Source: Sodalis ligni
Lineage (GTDB): Bacteria; Pseudomonadota; Gammaproteobacteria; Enterobacterales; Enterobacteriaceae
Length of the DNA: 64,000 nt
Direction of reading: 5' to 3'
Assembly (NCBI RefSeq): GCF_016865525.2
Contig: NZ_CP075169.1
Coordinates: forward strand, 4,960,337-5,024,336
Shown: positions 57,371-64,000 of the stretch, in pieces
How the letters are laid out: each line of letters begins with the position of its first letter
Numbering within the stretch: position 1 is the first letter of the stretch
Position numbers and translations under genes: made by a program
The notes under the pieces: generated by a model
What the model saw: the letters and a program-made list of their open reading frames with translations, nothing else
What the model was told of the DNA's origin: nothing
Databases searched by the model: none

Positions 57371-57398
57371 AAAAAAACCGGCTTCGGCCGGTTTTTTT
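57371..57398. terminator. Bidirectional terminator between rpsT and nhaA
   Basis: AAAAAAACCGGC-ttcg-GCCGGTTTTTTT is a perfect hairpin with a UUCG tetraloop and A/T tracts on both sides, so it can serve both convergent genes. Confidence 0.95.
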
Positions 57399-57425
57399 AT
57401 GCGCCATTGTTAACATCATGCCCTG

Positions 57426-58595
57426 CTACGCCGCCTGCGGCAAAGCCCTTCGCAGCACCAGATAGCCCAGGATTGCCGATAGCGTCGAACCCGACAGGAT
57501 ACCCAGCTTTGCCAAGGTAAGCTGTTCATTTCCCGAACCGGTGCCGAATGCCAGGCCGGCAATAAAAATCGACATGGTGAAGCCAATGCCGCAGAGTACC
57601 GCCGCGGCGGCAATCTGCCCCATGGCCACGCCATCGGGCAAGCGCGCCATGCGCAGCTTCACTGACAGCAGGCAGAACACCATTATCCCCACGGGTTTCC
57701 CCAGGATTAGCCCGGCGGCGATGCCGGCCGGCAGCAGCGAAAGCAGGCTGCCGGGCGTCAAGCCCTGCAAGGAGACCCCGGCATTGGCAAACGCGAACAG
57801 CGGCAAGATCAAATAGATGACCCAGGGCTGCAACCGGTGCTCCAGCACCAGCGCGGGGGAGTAAGCCTTCCCCGGCAGGCTCAGCGGTATCAGGGCGCCG
57901 GCAATCACCCCGGCCAGGGTGGCGTGGATGCCTGAGAGCAGGATACATGTCCAAAGCGCCGCGCCGGCCAGCAGATAGAGGCCGGGATGGCTGATATTTC
58001 TGTGGTTCATCAGCCACATAACCGCTACCACCCCGACCGCGCCCGCCAGCGCCGCCAGAGAAAGCTCATGATTGTAAAACAGGGCGATGATAACGATGGC
58101 CCCTAAATCGTCGATAATGGCCAGCGCCAGCAAAAAAGCCTTCAGGCTGGCGGGCACGCGTTTTCCCAGCAGTGCCAGCACGCCCACCGCGAAGGCGATA
58201 TCCGTTGCCGTCGGAATGGCCCAGCCGGCGTAATTAGCCGGGGCATGCCGGTTCATCAGCATATAGATGATGGCCGGCGCCATCATTCCCCCCAGCGCAG
58301 CGATAGCCGGGAATGCCGCCTGGGCGCGGCTGGCCAGCGCACCTTGGATAAGTTCCCGCTTAACCTCCAGCCCGATGAGTAAAAAAAACATCGCCATCAA
58401 ACCGTCATTGATCAACGCAAGCAGGTTAAAGGAAGCGCCCTGTTCGCCGGCGGCGGCCCGGGGGTAATATAGGGTGGCCTCATAGGCCTCACGGGCCGGG
58501 GAATTGGCGATGATCAATGCCGCCAGCGCTGCCAGAATCAATAACACACCGCTTGCGGCTTCATGGACCAGCCAACGGCGAATAAAAGAAGTCAA
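57426..58595 (-). CDS. nhaA: Na+/H+ antiporter NhaA
   Basis: NhaA exports sodium for two protons in the inner membrane and controls pH and salt tolerance. The 389-residue product (388 in E. coli) has the twelve-helix pattern. The key aspartates are visible in WAIPTATDIAFAVGVLALLG and LALAIIDDLGAIVIIALFY, the latter being the paired Asp of the ion site. The regulator gene nhaR, next to nhaA in E. coli, is missing, so sodium-dependent induction through NhaR is not expected from this locus. Confidence 0.97.
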   Translation of the reverse strand: MTSFIRRWLVHEAASGVLLILAALAALIIANSPAREAYEATLYYPRAAAGEQGASFNLLALINDGLMAMFFLLIGLEVKRELIQGALASRAQAAFPAIAALGGMMAPAIIYMLMNRHAPANYAGWAIPTATDIAFAVGVLALLGKRVPASLKAFLLALAIIDDLGAIVIIALFYNHELSLAALAGAVGVVAVMWLMNHRNISHPGLYLLAGAALWTCILLSGIHATLAGVIAGALIPLSLPGKAYSPALVLEHRLQPWVIYLILPLFAFANAGVSLQGLTPGSLLSLLPAGIAAGLILGKPVGIMVFCLLSVKLRMARLPDGVAMGQIAAAAVLCGIGFTMSIFIAGLAFGTGSGNEQLTLAKLGILSGSTLSAILGYLVLRRALPQAA

Positions 58596-58852
58596 AGTCC
58601 CTTTCCTCGGTATACGCTAGATGAGTTTTATTGTGCGGGAATTGGCGCTGTGGGTAAACAAAAGGGACTGATAATCGGAAGGTATTACAAGCCGCTTCGC
58701 AAAACGCGGTTTTATCTCCAGCCGGGATAGCTTACTGGCGCACCGTAGCGTATAGATAACCTCCCCAACAGCGTTGCCGAACACTATCATCAGCATAGCC
58801 GGGGGAGACATTTATCGCCGGGGCCGCGAAGGCGAACGGCCCTTTCGGATTT

Positions 58853-59974
58853 TTAGCGCGTCAAATCGTCGAAAAACTTCTTCACGCCGTCAAGAAAGCT
58901 CTTGGATCGCGGGCTGTTTTGCGCACCGCCGACGCCGCCGAAACTCTCTTCCAGCTCGCGCAGCAGCTGTTTTTGCTTTTCATTAAGCTTCACCGGGGTT
59001 TCCACTACAACCCGGCACAGCAGGTCCCCCTGAGCGCCGCCGCGTACCGATTTTACCCCTTTGCCGCGCATTCTGAACAACTTGCCGGTTTGCGTTTCCG
59101 CCGGCACTTTCAGGCTTACCCGGCCGTCGAGCGTCGGCACTTCGATTTCGCCGCCCAGCGCCGCCATGGCGAAATTGATGGGGACTTCGCAAAACAGGTT
59201 ATTGTCCTCACGTTCGAAAATGGGATGCTGGCGGACCTGAACCTGAACGTACAGATCCCCGGCCGGCGCCCCCTGCTCCCCTGCTTCACCTTCCCCCGCC
59301 AAACGGATCCGATCGCCGGTATCCACCCCGGCCGGTATTTTGACCGACAGGGTTTTGGCTTTCTCTACCCGACCGTGGCCGTGGCATTTATGGCAGGGAT
59401 CCTTGATTACCTTGCCGCGTCCCTGGCAGGTGGGGCAGGCTTGCTGCACCGCGAAAAAGCCCTGGCGCATCTGCACCTGTCCGGCGCCGTGGCAGGTAGG
59501 ACAGGTTATGGGCGAAGTGCCCGGTTTGGCGCCGCTGCCATGGCAAACGTCGCACTCTTCAAGGGCGGGGATACGGATTTCCTTGGTAACGCCGCGCACC
59601 GCCTCTTCCAGCGTCAGCTCCATATTGTAGCGGAGATCTGAACCACGGCTGGCGCGCTGGCGGCGACCGCCGCCGAAAATATCGCCGAACACATCGCCGA
59701 AGATATCGGTGAAATCCGCTCCGCCGGCACCGCCGCCCATGCCCCCCTGCTCAAAAGCGGCATGGCCGTACTGATCGTAGGCCGCGCGTTTTTGCGGGTC
59801 ATTCAGAATTTCATACGCTTCTTTGACTTCTTTGAACTTTGCTTCGGCTTGCGCGTTCCCGGGGTTACGATCCGGGTGGTATTTCATTGCCAGGCGTTTA
59901 TAGGCCTTTTTGATTTCACGCTCATCCCCGTCTCTGGGGACGCCTAAAATCTCGTAATAGTCTGACTTCGCCAT
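58853..59974 (-). CDS. dnaJ: Chaperone protein DnaJ
   Basis: DnaJ delivers substrates to DnaK and stimulates its ATPase. The 373-residue product (376 in E. coli) begins [20 protein letters not shown] with the HPD motif in [11 protein letters not shown] Gly/Phe-rich linker ([20 protein letters not shown]) follows, then the zinc domain with four CxxCxGxG repeats ([32 protein letters not shown]), and a C-terminal substrate domain. The frame is open 24 codons upstream into the dnaK-dnaJ gap without homology. It follows dnaK by 109 nt and shares its heat-shock promoters. Confidence 0.98.
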   Translation of the reverse strand: MAKSDYYEILGVPRDGDEREIKKAYKRLAMKYHPDRNPGNAQAEAKFKEVKEAYEILNDPQKRAAYDQYGHAAFEQGGMGGGAGGADFTDIFGDVFGDIFGGGRRQRASRGSDLRYNMELTLEEAVRGVTKEIRIPALEECDVCHGSGAKPGTSPITCPTCHGAGQVQMRQGFFAVQQACPTCQGRGKVIKDPCHKCHGHGRVEKAKTLSVKIPAGVDTGDRIRLAGEGEAGEQGAPAGDLYVQVQVRQHPIFEREDNNLFCEVPINFAMAALGGEIEVPTLDGRVSLKVPAETQTGKLFRMRGKGVKSVRGGAQGDLLCRVVVETPVKLNEKQKQLLRELEESFGGVGGAQNSPRSKSFLDGVKKFFDDLTR

Positions 59975-60083
59975 TGTCTCTTCCTGCCCTCGACATGCTT
60001 GCACGGGCGCAAGGTTACCCCTACGCCCGTGCCTGTTGCCAGCCACGATATCAGCTATCGCCGCTGTGCCCCATCAAGGGCGA

Positions 60084-62000
60084 TTATTTTTTATCTTTGA
60101 CTTCTTCAAACTCGGCATCGACCACGTCATCGTCCTTCTTGGCCCCATCGGCGCCGGCATCCGTTGCGCCTGCCCCGGCCTGCGCCTGCTGCTGCGCCAC
60201 TTCCAGCAGTTTGCCGGAGACCTGGATCAGCGCCTGCATCTTGGCTTCGATTTCCGCTTTGTCTTCGCCTTTCAGCGCGGTATCCAGACCGTTCAGCGCG
60301 GTCTCGATAGCGGTCTTGTCATCCGCCGGCAGTTTATCGCCCGCTTCTTCCATTTGCTTGCGGGTGCTGTGCAGCAGGTGATCGGCCTGGTTGCGGGTCT
60401 GGACCAGCTCTTCGAACTTACGGTCGGATTCCGCGTTGGCTTCGGCTTCACGCACCATCTTCTGGATTTCTTCCTCGTTCAGACCGGAAGAGGCCTTGAT
60501 GGTGATCTTCTGTTCGCGGCCGCTGTTCTTGTCCTTGGCGGACACATGCAGGATACCGTCGGCATCGATATCAAAGGTCACTTCAATTTGCGGCATGCCG
60601 CGCATGGCCGGAGAAATACCGTCCAGATTGAACTGTCCCAGGGACTTGTTATCGGCGGCGCGTTTACGTTCACCCTGCAGCACATGGATGGTCACGGCGG
60701 ACTGGTTGTCTTCCGCAGTGGAGAACACCTGGCTGTGCTTGGTGGGGATGGTCGTGTTTTTGGCGATAAGCGCCGTCATCACGCCGCCCATGGTTTCGAT
60801 ACCCAGGGACAAAGGCGTTACGTCCAGCAGCAGCACGTCTTTCACATCACCGGCCAATACGCCGCCCTGCACCGCGGCGCCGATAGCCACCGCTTCATCG
60901 GGGTTGACGTCTTTACGCGGTTCTTTGCCGAAGAAATCGGTAACGGTCTTCTGCACCAGCGGCATACGGGTCTGGCCGCCCACCAGAATAACGTCCTTGA
61001 TATCGCTCACCGACAGCCCGGCATCCTTCAGGGCCATCTTCAGCGGATCCATGGTGCGTTTAACCAGGTCTTCCACCAGGGATTCCAGCTTGGCGCGGGT
61101 GACCTTGATGTTCATGTGTTTCGGACCGGTGGCATCCGCCGTAATGTACGGCAGGTTCACGTCGGTCTGCTGAGCGGAAGAGAGCTCGATCTTGGCCTTT
61201 TCCGCGGACTCTTTCAGACGCTGCATCGCCAGCGGGTCATTGCGCAGATCGATGCCCTGATCTTTCTTGAATTCATCAACCAGATAATTAATCAGGCGGC
61301 TGTCGAAGTCTTCGCCACCCAGATGAGTGTCGCCATTGGTGGACAGGACTTCAAAGGTCTTTTCGCCATCCACATCGTCGATTTCGATAATCGAGATATC
61401 GAACGTACCGCCGCCCAGGTCATACACCGCGATGGTGCGGTTGCCGACTTCTTTATCCAGACCGTAGGCCAGCGCCGCGGCGGTGGGTTCGTTAATGATG
61501 CGTTTAACATCAAGACCGGCAATACGTCCCGCATCCTTGGTGGCCTGGCGCTGGGTATCGTTGAAATACGCCGGCACGGTGATAACCGCTTCGGTAACCG
61601 GTTCACCCAGATAATCTTCCGCGGTTTTTTTCATTTTTTTCAGGATTTCGGCGGAGATCTGCGGCGGGGCCATTTTCTGGCCTTTCACGTCCAGCCAGGC
61701 ATCTCCGTTATCGGATGCGATAATGCTGTACGGCATGATATTTTTGTCACGCTGTACTTCTTCGTCTTCGTAACGGCGTCCGATCAAACGTTTGATGGCG
61801 AACAGCGTGTTCTTGGGATTAGTGACGGACTGACGTTTAGCTGGTTGGCCAACCAGAATTTCACCGTCCTGCGTGTAAGCAATAATGGAAGGGGTAGTAC
61901 GATCGCCTTCGCTGTTTTCCAGCACCCGAGGTTTGGAGCCTTCAATGATTGCGATACAAGAGTTGGTCGTACCCAAGTCGATACCAATAATTTTACCCAT
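60084..62000 (-). CDS. dnaK: Chaperone protein DnaK (Hsp70)
   Basis: DnaK is the main Hsp70 chaperone and, with DnaJ, inhibits sigma-32. The 638-residue product equals E. coli. The ATPase domain starts [17 protein letters not shown] and contains [16 protein letters not shown] and [13 protein letters not shown]. The linker [15 protein letters not shown] leads into the substrate-binding domain, and the tail ends EFEEVKDKK. Two sigma-32 promoters lie upstream. Confidence 0.99.
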   Translation of the reverse strand: MGKIIGIDLGTTNSCIAIIEGSKPRVLENSEGDRTTPSIIAYTQDGEILVGQPAKRQSVTNPKNTLFAIKRLIGRRYEDEEVQRDKNIMPYSIIASDNGDAWLDVKGQKMAPPQISAEILKKMKKTAEDYLGEPVTEAVITVPAYFNDTQRQATKDAGRIAGLDVKRIINEPTAAALAYGLDKEVGNRTIAVYDLGGGTFDISIIEIDDVDGEKTFEVLSTNGDTHLGGEDFDSRLINYLVDEFKKDQGIDLRNDPLAMQRLKESAEKAKIELSSAQQTDVNLPYITADATGPKHMNIKVTRAKLESLVEDLVKRTMDPLKMALKDAGLSVSDIKDVILVGGQTRMPLVQKTVTDFFGKEPRKDVNPDEAVAIGAAVQGGVLAGDVKDVLLLDVTPLSLGIETMGGVMTALIAKNTTIPTKHSQVFSTAEDNQSAVTIHVLQGERKRAADNKSLGQFNLDGISPAMRGMPQIEVTFDIDADGILHVSAKDKNSGREQKITIKASSGLNEEEIQKMVREAEANAESDRKFEELVQTRNQADHLLHSTRKQMEEAGDKLPADDKTAIETALNGLDTALKGEDKAEIEAKMQALIQVSGKLLEVAQQQAQAGAGATDAGADGAKKDDDVVDAEFEEVKDKK

Positions 62001-62046
62001 CTAAACATCTCCACTAAAAGTCATATTCGTTGTGGTCGTAAACCTG

Positions 62047-62074
62047 ATATGTGGCCGGCTAAGCTGTTTTCAAG
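62047..62074 (-). promoter_or_regulatory. Sigma-32 promoter proximal to dnaK
   Basis: On the minus strand CTTGAAA (62068-62074), a 13-bp spacer and CCACATAT (62047-62054) match the heat-shock consensus CTTGAAA-N13-CCCCATNT with one mismatch. Confidence 0.78.
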
Positions 62075-62122
62075 TTACCGACTGCTATTTGTTTGCAGGT
62101 TTAACAACGTTGGTTGCAGATA

Positions 62123-62150
62123 AGATGGGGCCGCTACGCCGTGCATCAAG
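62123..62150 (-). promoter_or_regulatory. Sigma-32 promoter distal to dnaK
   Basis: CTTGATG (62144-62150), a 13-bp spacer and CCCCATCT (62123-62130) on the minus strand correspond to E. coli dnaK P1 in sequence and position. The remaining bases up to 62345 are the gap after the upstream MFS gene and show no gene. Confidence 0.88.
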
Positions 62151-62345
62151 GGGTAAGGGGAAAAAAAAGCTGTTTTTCCCGTCCCTTAGCCCCGCCGTAT
62201 TGTTATTGAAAACAGTCAAATAGCTATATCATTATGAAAGATATGGATTTTATGCCGTAGGATAAAAATTCAGGCCCGAACGAGATAAAAGCGAGAGCCG
62301 GCGCGAAAAAACCGCGTCCGGCCCCGGGCAGACATCACCGCCTGA

Positions 62346-63656
62346 TCAGGCGGCGGAATTGATCCTGTCGCCCAACGGCAATATGCGGCGCAGATCCGCC
62401 GGCAGGAATATCCCGAGGGCTACCCCCATCAATGCCAGACCCAACACATACCAGGCGGGGGCCATGGGAGTGATTTTCATCAGCAGGGTGACGAATATCG
62501 GCGTTAGGCCGCCGAACACGGCGTAAGCAATATTATAGGAGAACGAAATACCGCTGAAACGCACCGCGGCGGGAAAAACATGAACCATGACGTAAGGCAC
62601 CCCGCCCACCACGCCGACGCTGAAACCCGCCAGCCCATAGGCGACGAATAGCTGCAGCGGGTGGCCGCCGCCGGCGTGGTAGAACAGCCAGCTGAAAACG
62701 GCCAGCATAAGGCAGCCGTACGTAAAGGTCTTACCCGCGCCCAGGGTATCGATGACCGCACCGGTGACCACGCACCCCGCCGCCAGGGCAATGGTGGCCA
62801 GGCAATTGGCTTCCAGCGCCAGGGCCGCCGGCACCCCTGCCTGCTGTTGCAGCCACAGGGGTGCCATCAGGATCACCACCACAATGCCGGCGGACAACAG
62901 CCAGGTCAGCAGCATGGAAAGGATCACCGCCTTTTGGTGGTTGACGATGACCGATTTCAGCGGCAGTTCCTTCGCCAGCATTTGCCGGGCCTGCATCTCC
63001 AGAAACACCGGTGTTTCCCGCAGCCAGCGCCGCAGGTACATGGCCGCCAGTCCGAAAACGCCGCCGAGGAAAAAGGGAATGCGCCAGCCCCACCGGACGA
63101 TATCCTGCCCAGAAATCAAGGCGTTGATCAGGGTGGCGACAAACGAGCCGAGCAATATGCCGACGGTAAGTCCGGCGGTCAAGGTGCCGCAGGCGAAACC
63201 GATACGCCGCCGCGGCACATGTTCGGCCACGAAAACCCACGCGCCGGGCACTTCCCCGCCAATGGCCGCTCCCTGCAGGATCCGCAGCAGTAACAGCAGC
63301 AGCGGCGCGGCAACGCCCAGCGCGGCATAGGTAGGCAGCAGACCCATCAGCAGGGTAGGCAGCGCCATCAGCAGTATCGACAGGCTGAACATCTTTTTGC
63401 GCCCGACCCTATCGCCGAAATGCGCCATAACGATGCCCCCCAGGGGCCTGGCCAGGTAGCCGGCGGCAAAAATACCGAAGGTTTGCATTTGCCTGAGCCA
63501 TTCCGGCAGATCGGCCGGGAAAAACAGCTTGCCCATAACGCCGGCGAAAAACACAAAAATGATAAAATCATAAAACTCCAGAGCGCCCCCCAGGGCGGCC
63601 AGAGAGAGGGTTTTATAATCTTGCGGATTCAAACGACGCCGAGGATCGCCATTCAT
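62346..63656 (-). CDS. MFS transporter, metabolite:H+ symporter (MHS) type
   Basis: The 436-residue product has twelve hydrophobic segments and the hallmarks of the MHS branch of the major facilitator superfamily. These include ALGGALEFYDFIIFVFFAGV in helix 1, the loop 2-3 motif HFGDRVGRKKMFSLSILLMA, LLRILQGAAIGGEVPGAWVF and AEHVPRRRIGFACG. Known members carry substrates such as proline/betaine, shikimate, citrate or 2-oxoglutarate; the substrate here cannot be read from sequence. It sits between mog and dnaK, all three reading leftward; the E. coli K-12 neighbour in this position is satP. A perfect palindrome (CCGCCTGATCAGGCGG) overlaps its stop. Confidence 0.9.
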   Translation of the reverse strand: MNGDPRRRLNPQDYKTLSLAALGGALEFYDFIIFVFFAGVMGKLFFPADLPEWLRQMQTFGIFAAGYLARPLGGIVMAHFGDRVGRKKMFSLSILLMALPTLLMGLLPTYAALGVAAPLLLLLLRILQGAAIGGEVPGAWVFVAEHVPRRRIGFACGTLTAGLTVGILLGSFVATLINALISGQDIVRWGWRIPFFLGGVFGLAAMYLRRWLRETPVFLEMQARQMLAKELPLKSVIVNHQKAVILSMLLTWLLSAGIVVVILMAPLWLQQQAGVPAALALEANCLATIALAAGCVVTGAVIDTLGAGKTFTYGCLMLAVFSWLFYHAGGGHPLQLFVAYGLAGFSVGVVGGVPYVMVHVFPAAVRFSGISFSYNIAYAVFGGLTPIFVTLLMKITPMAPAWYVLGLALMGVALGIFLPADLRRILPLGDRINSAA

Positions 63657-63819
63657 AATTTTTCACTTAACGCCAGATAAAATATGAAAAAAATTCAAAC
63701 CTTATTGTAAAGATATTTTTACTGGCTGGAAACCCTTTTCACCGCCGTGAGCGGGCCGGGGAGGTAATAAGTAGTAAATGGAGGAAGACAGGACTTACAT
63801 GCCCCCGGCACGTTTCCCA

Positions 63820-64000
63820 TCAGCTGTCGGCGGGGCGGCGGGCGCTTCGGGGACGGAAGGAGGATACGACGGCCGGGTCGGTGTCCAGATACGGCCCCTC
63901 CAACAGCTGGATACAATAGGGCACGCTGGCGAAAATGCCGGTCACCAGCACCTTGCCCTGTTCATCCTTCACCCCTTCCAGGGTTTCTTTTATCGAGCGG
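63820..64000 (-). CDS. mog: Molybdopterin adenylyltransferase Mog (5' part outside window)
   Basis: Mog adenylylates molybdopterin before molybdate insertion in molybdenum-cofactor synthesis. Only the last 59 codons and the stop are in the window. They read RSIKETLEGVKDEQGKVLVT, then IFASVPYCIQLLEGPYLDTD, ending FRPRSARRPADS, nearly identical to the C-terminus of E. coli Mog. The stop (TGA) is at 63820-63822. Confidence 0.96.
   Translation of the reverse strand, partial: RSIKETLEGVKDEQGKVLVTGIFASVPYCIQLLEGPYLDTDPAVVSSFRPRSARRPADS

Noticed and set aside
60036..62123. 695-codon open frame on the plus strand opposite dnaK
   Set aside because: It is the antisense shadow of dnaK: strong codon bias in the real gene leaves the opposite frame open, and its His/Gly/Arg-rich translation resembles no protein.

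Overview
The window is a contiguous piece of an Enterobacterales chromosome, roughly 55-58% G+C by eye. It carries the region equivalent to minutes 0-2 of Escherichia coli, in inverted orientation: dcw cluster, alaE, cra, ilvIH, leuLABCD, sgrSTR, thiBPQ, yabI, polB, rapA, rluA, djlA, lptD-surA-pdxA-rsmA-apaGH, folA, yjjBP, carAB, dapB, ispH-fkpB-lspA-ileS-ribF, rpsT, nhaA, dnaKJ, an MFS gene and mog. Protein lengths usually match E. coli to within a few residues. Fine details are also kept: the UUG starts of carA and rpsT, the GTG start of murE, and the 14-nt ftsI/murE overlap. Several E. coli neighbours are absent (leuO, setA, araCBAD, kefFC, fix/cai, rihC, nhaR), while alaE and yjjPB sit here. 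This content suggests a member outside the Escherichia/Salmonella core, perhaps of the Sodalis/Pectobacterium side of the order; that placement is inference.

Region by region. 1-7.5 kb is the start of the division and cell-wall cluster, read leftward from an MraZ-controlled promoter. ftsI carries an apparent one-base deletion near its 3' end. 8.2-17.5 kb holds alaE, cra, ilvIH and the attenuated leu operon; I could read the leuL leader peptide and its terminator. 17.5-18.5 kb, where E. coli has setA, contains decayed reading frames. 18.5-24 kb is the glucose-phosphate stress module (SgrS RNA with the SgrT peptide, divergent from sgrR) followed by the TPP-riboswitch-controlled thiamine ABC transporter thiBPQ. 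24-26 kb is accessory: an array of 8-bp repeats and an AT-richer gene for a subtilase-like protein lacking the usual catalytic aspartate.

26-33.3 kb carries yabI, polB, a 161-bp palindromic repeat element, rapA and rluA. 33.3-34.1 kb is an array of 7.6 tandem 107-bp units, too regular to be decayed sequence. Each unit contains an imperfect palindrome with two GATC sites, and one unit shows paired compensatory changes. 34-42 kb holds djlA and the envelope-biogenesis/cofactor/ribosome operon. It is followed by a small gene broken by what look like four successive one-base deletions, ending at a strong terminator. 42.8-56.6 kb holds folA, yjjBP, carAB with ArgR and PurR sites, dapB and the ribF-ileS-lspA-fkpB-ispH operon. 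57-64 kb holds rpsT, nhaA, dnaKJ with two sigma-32 promoters, an MHS-type transporter and the 3' end of mog.

Most of the window is conserved housekeeping sequence. The places most worth a second look are the 107-bp array, the atypical subtilase and its octamer array, the decayed genes, and the ftsI frameshift.
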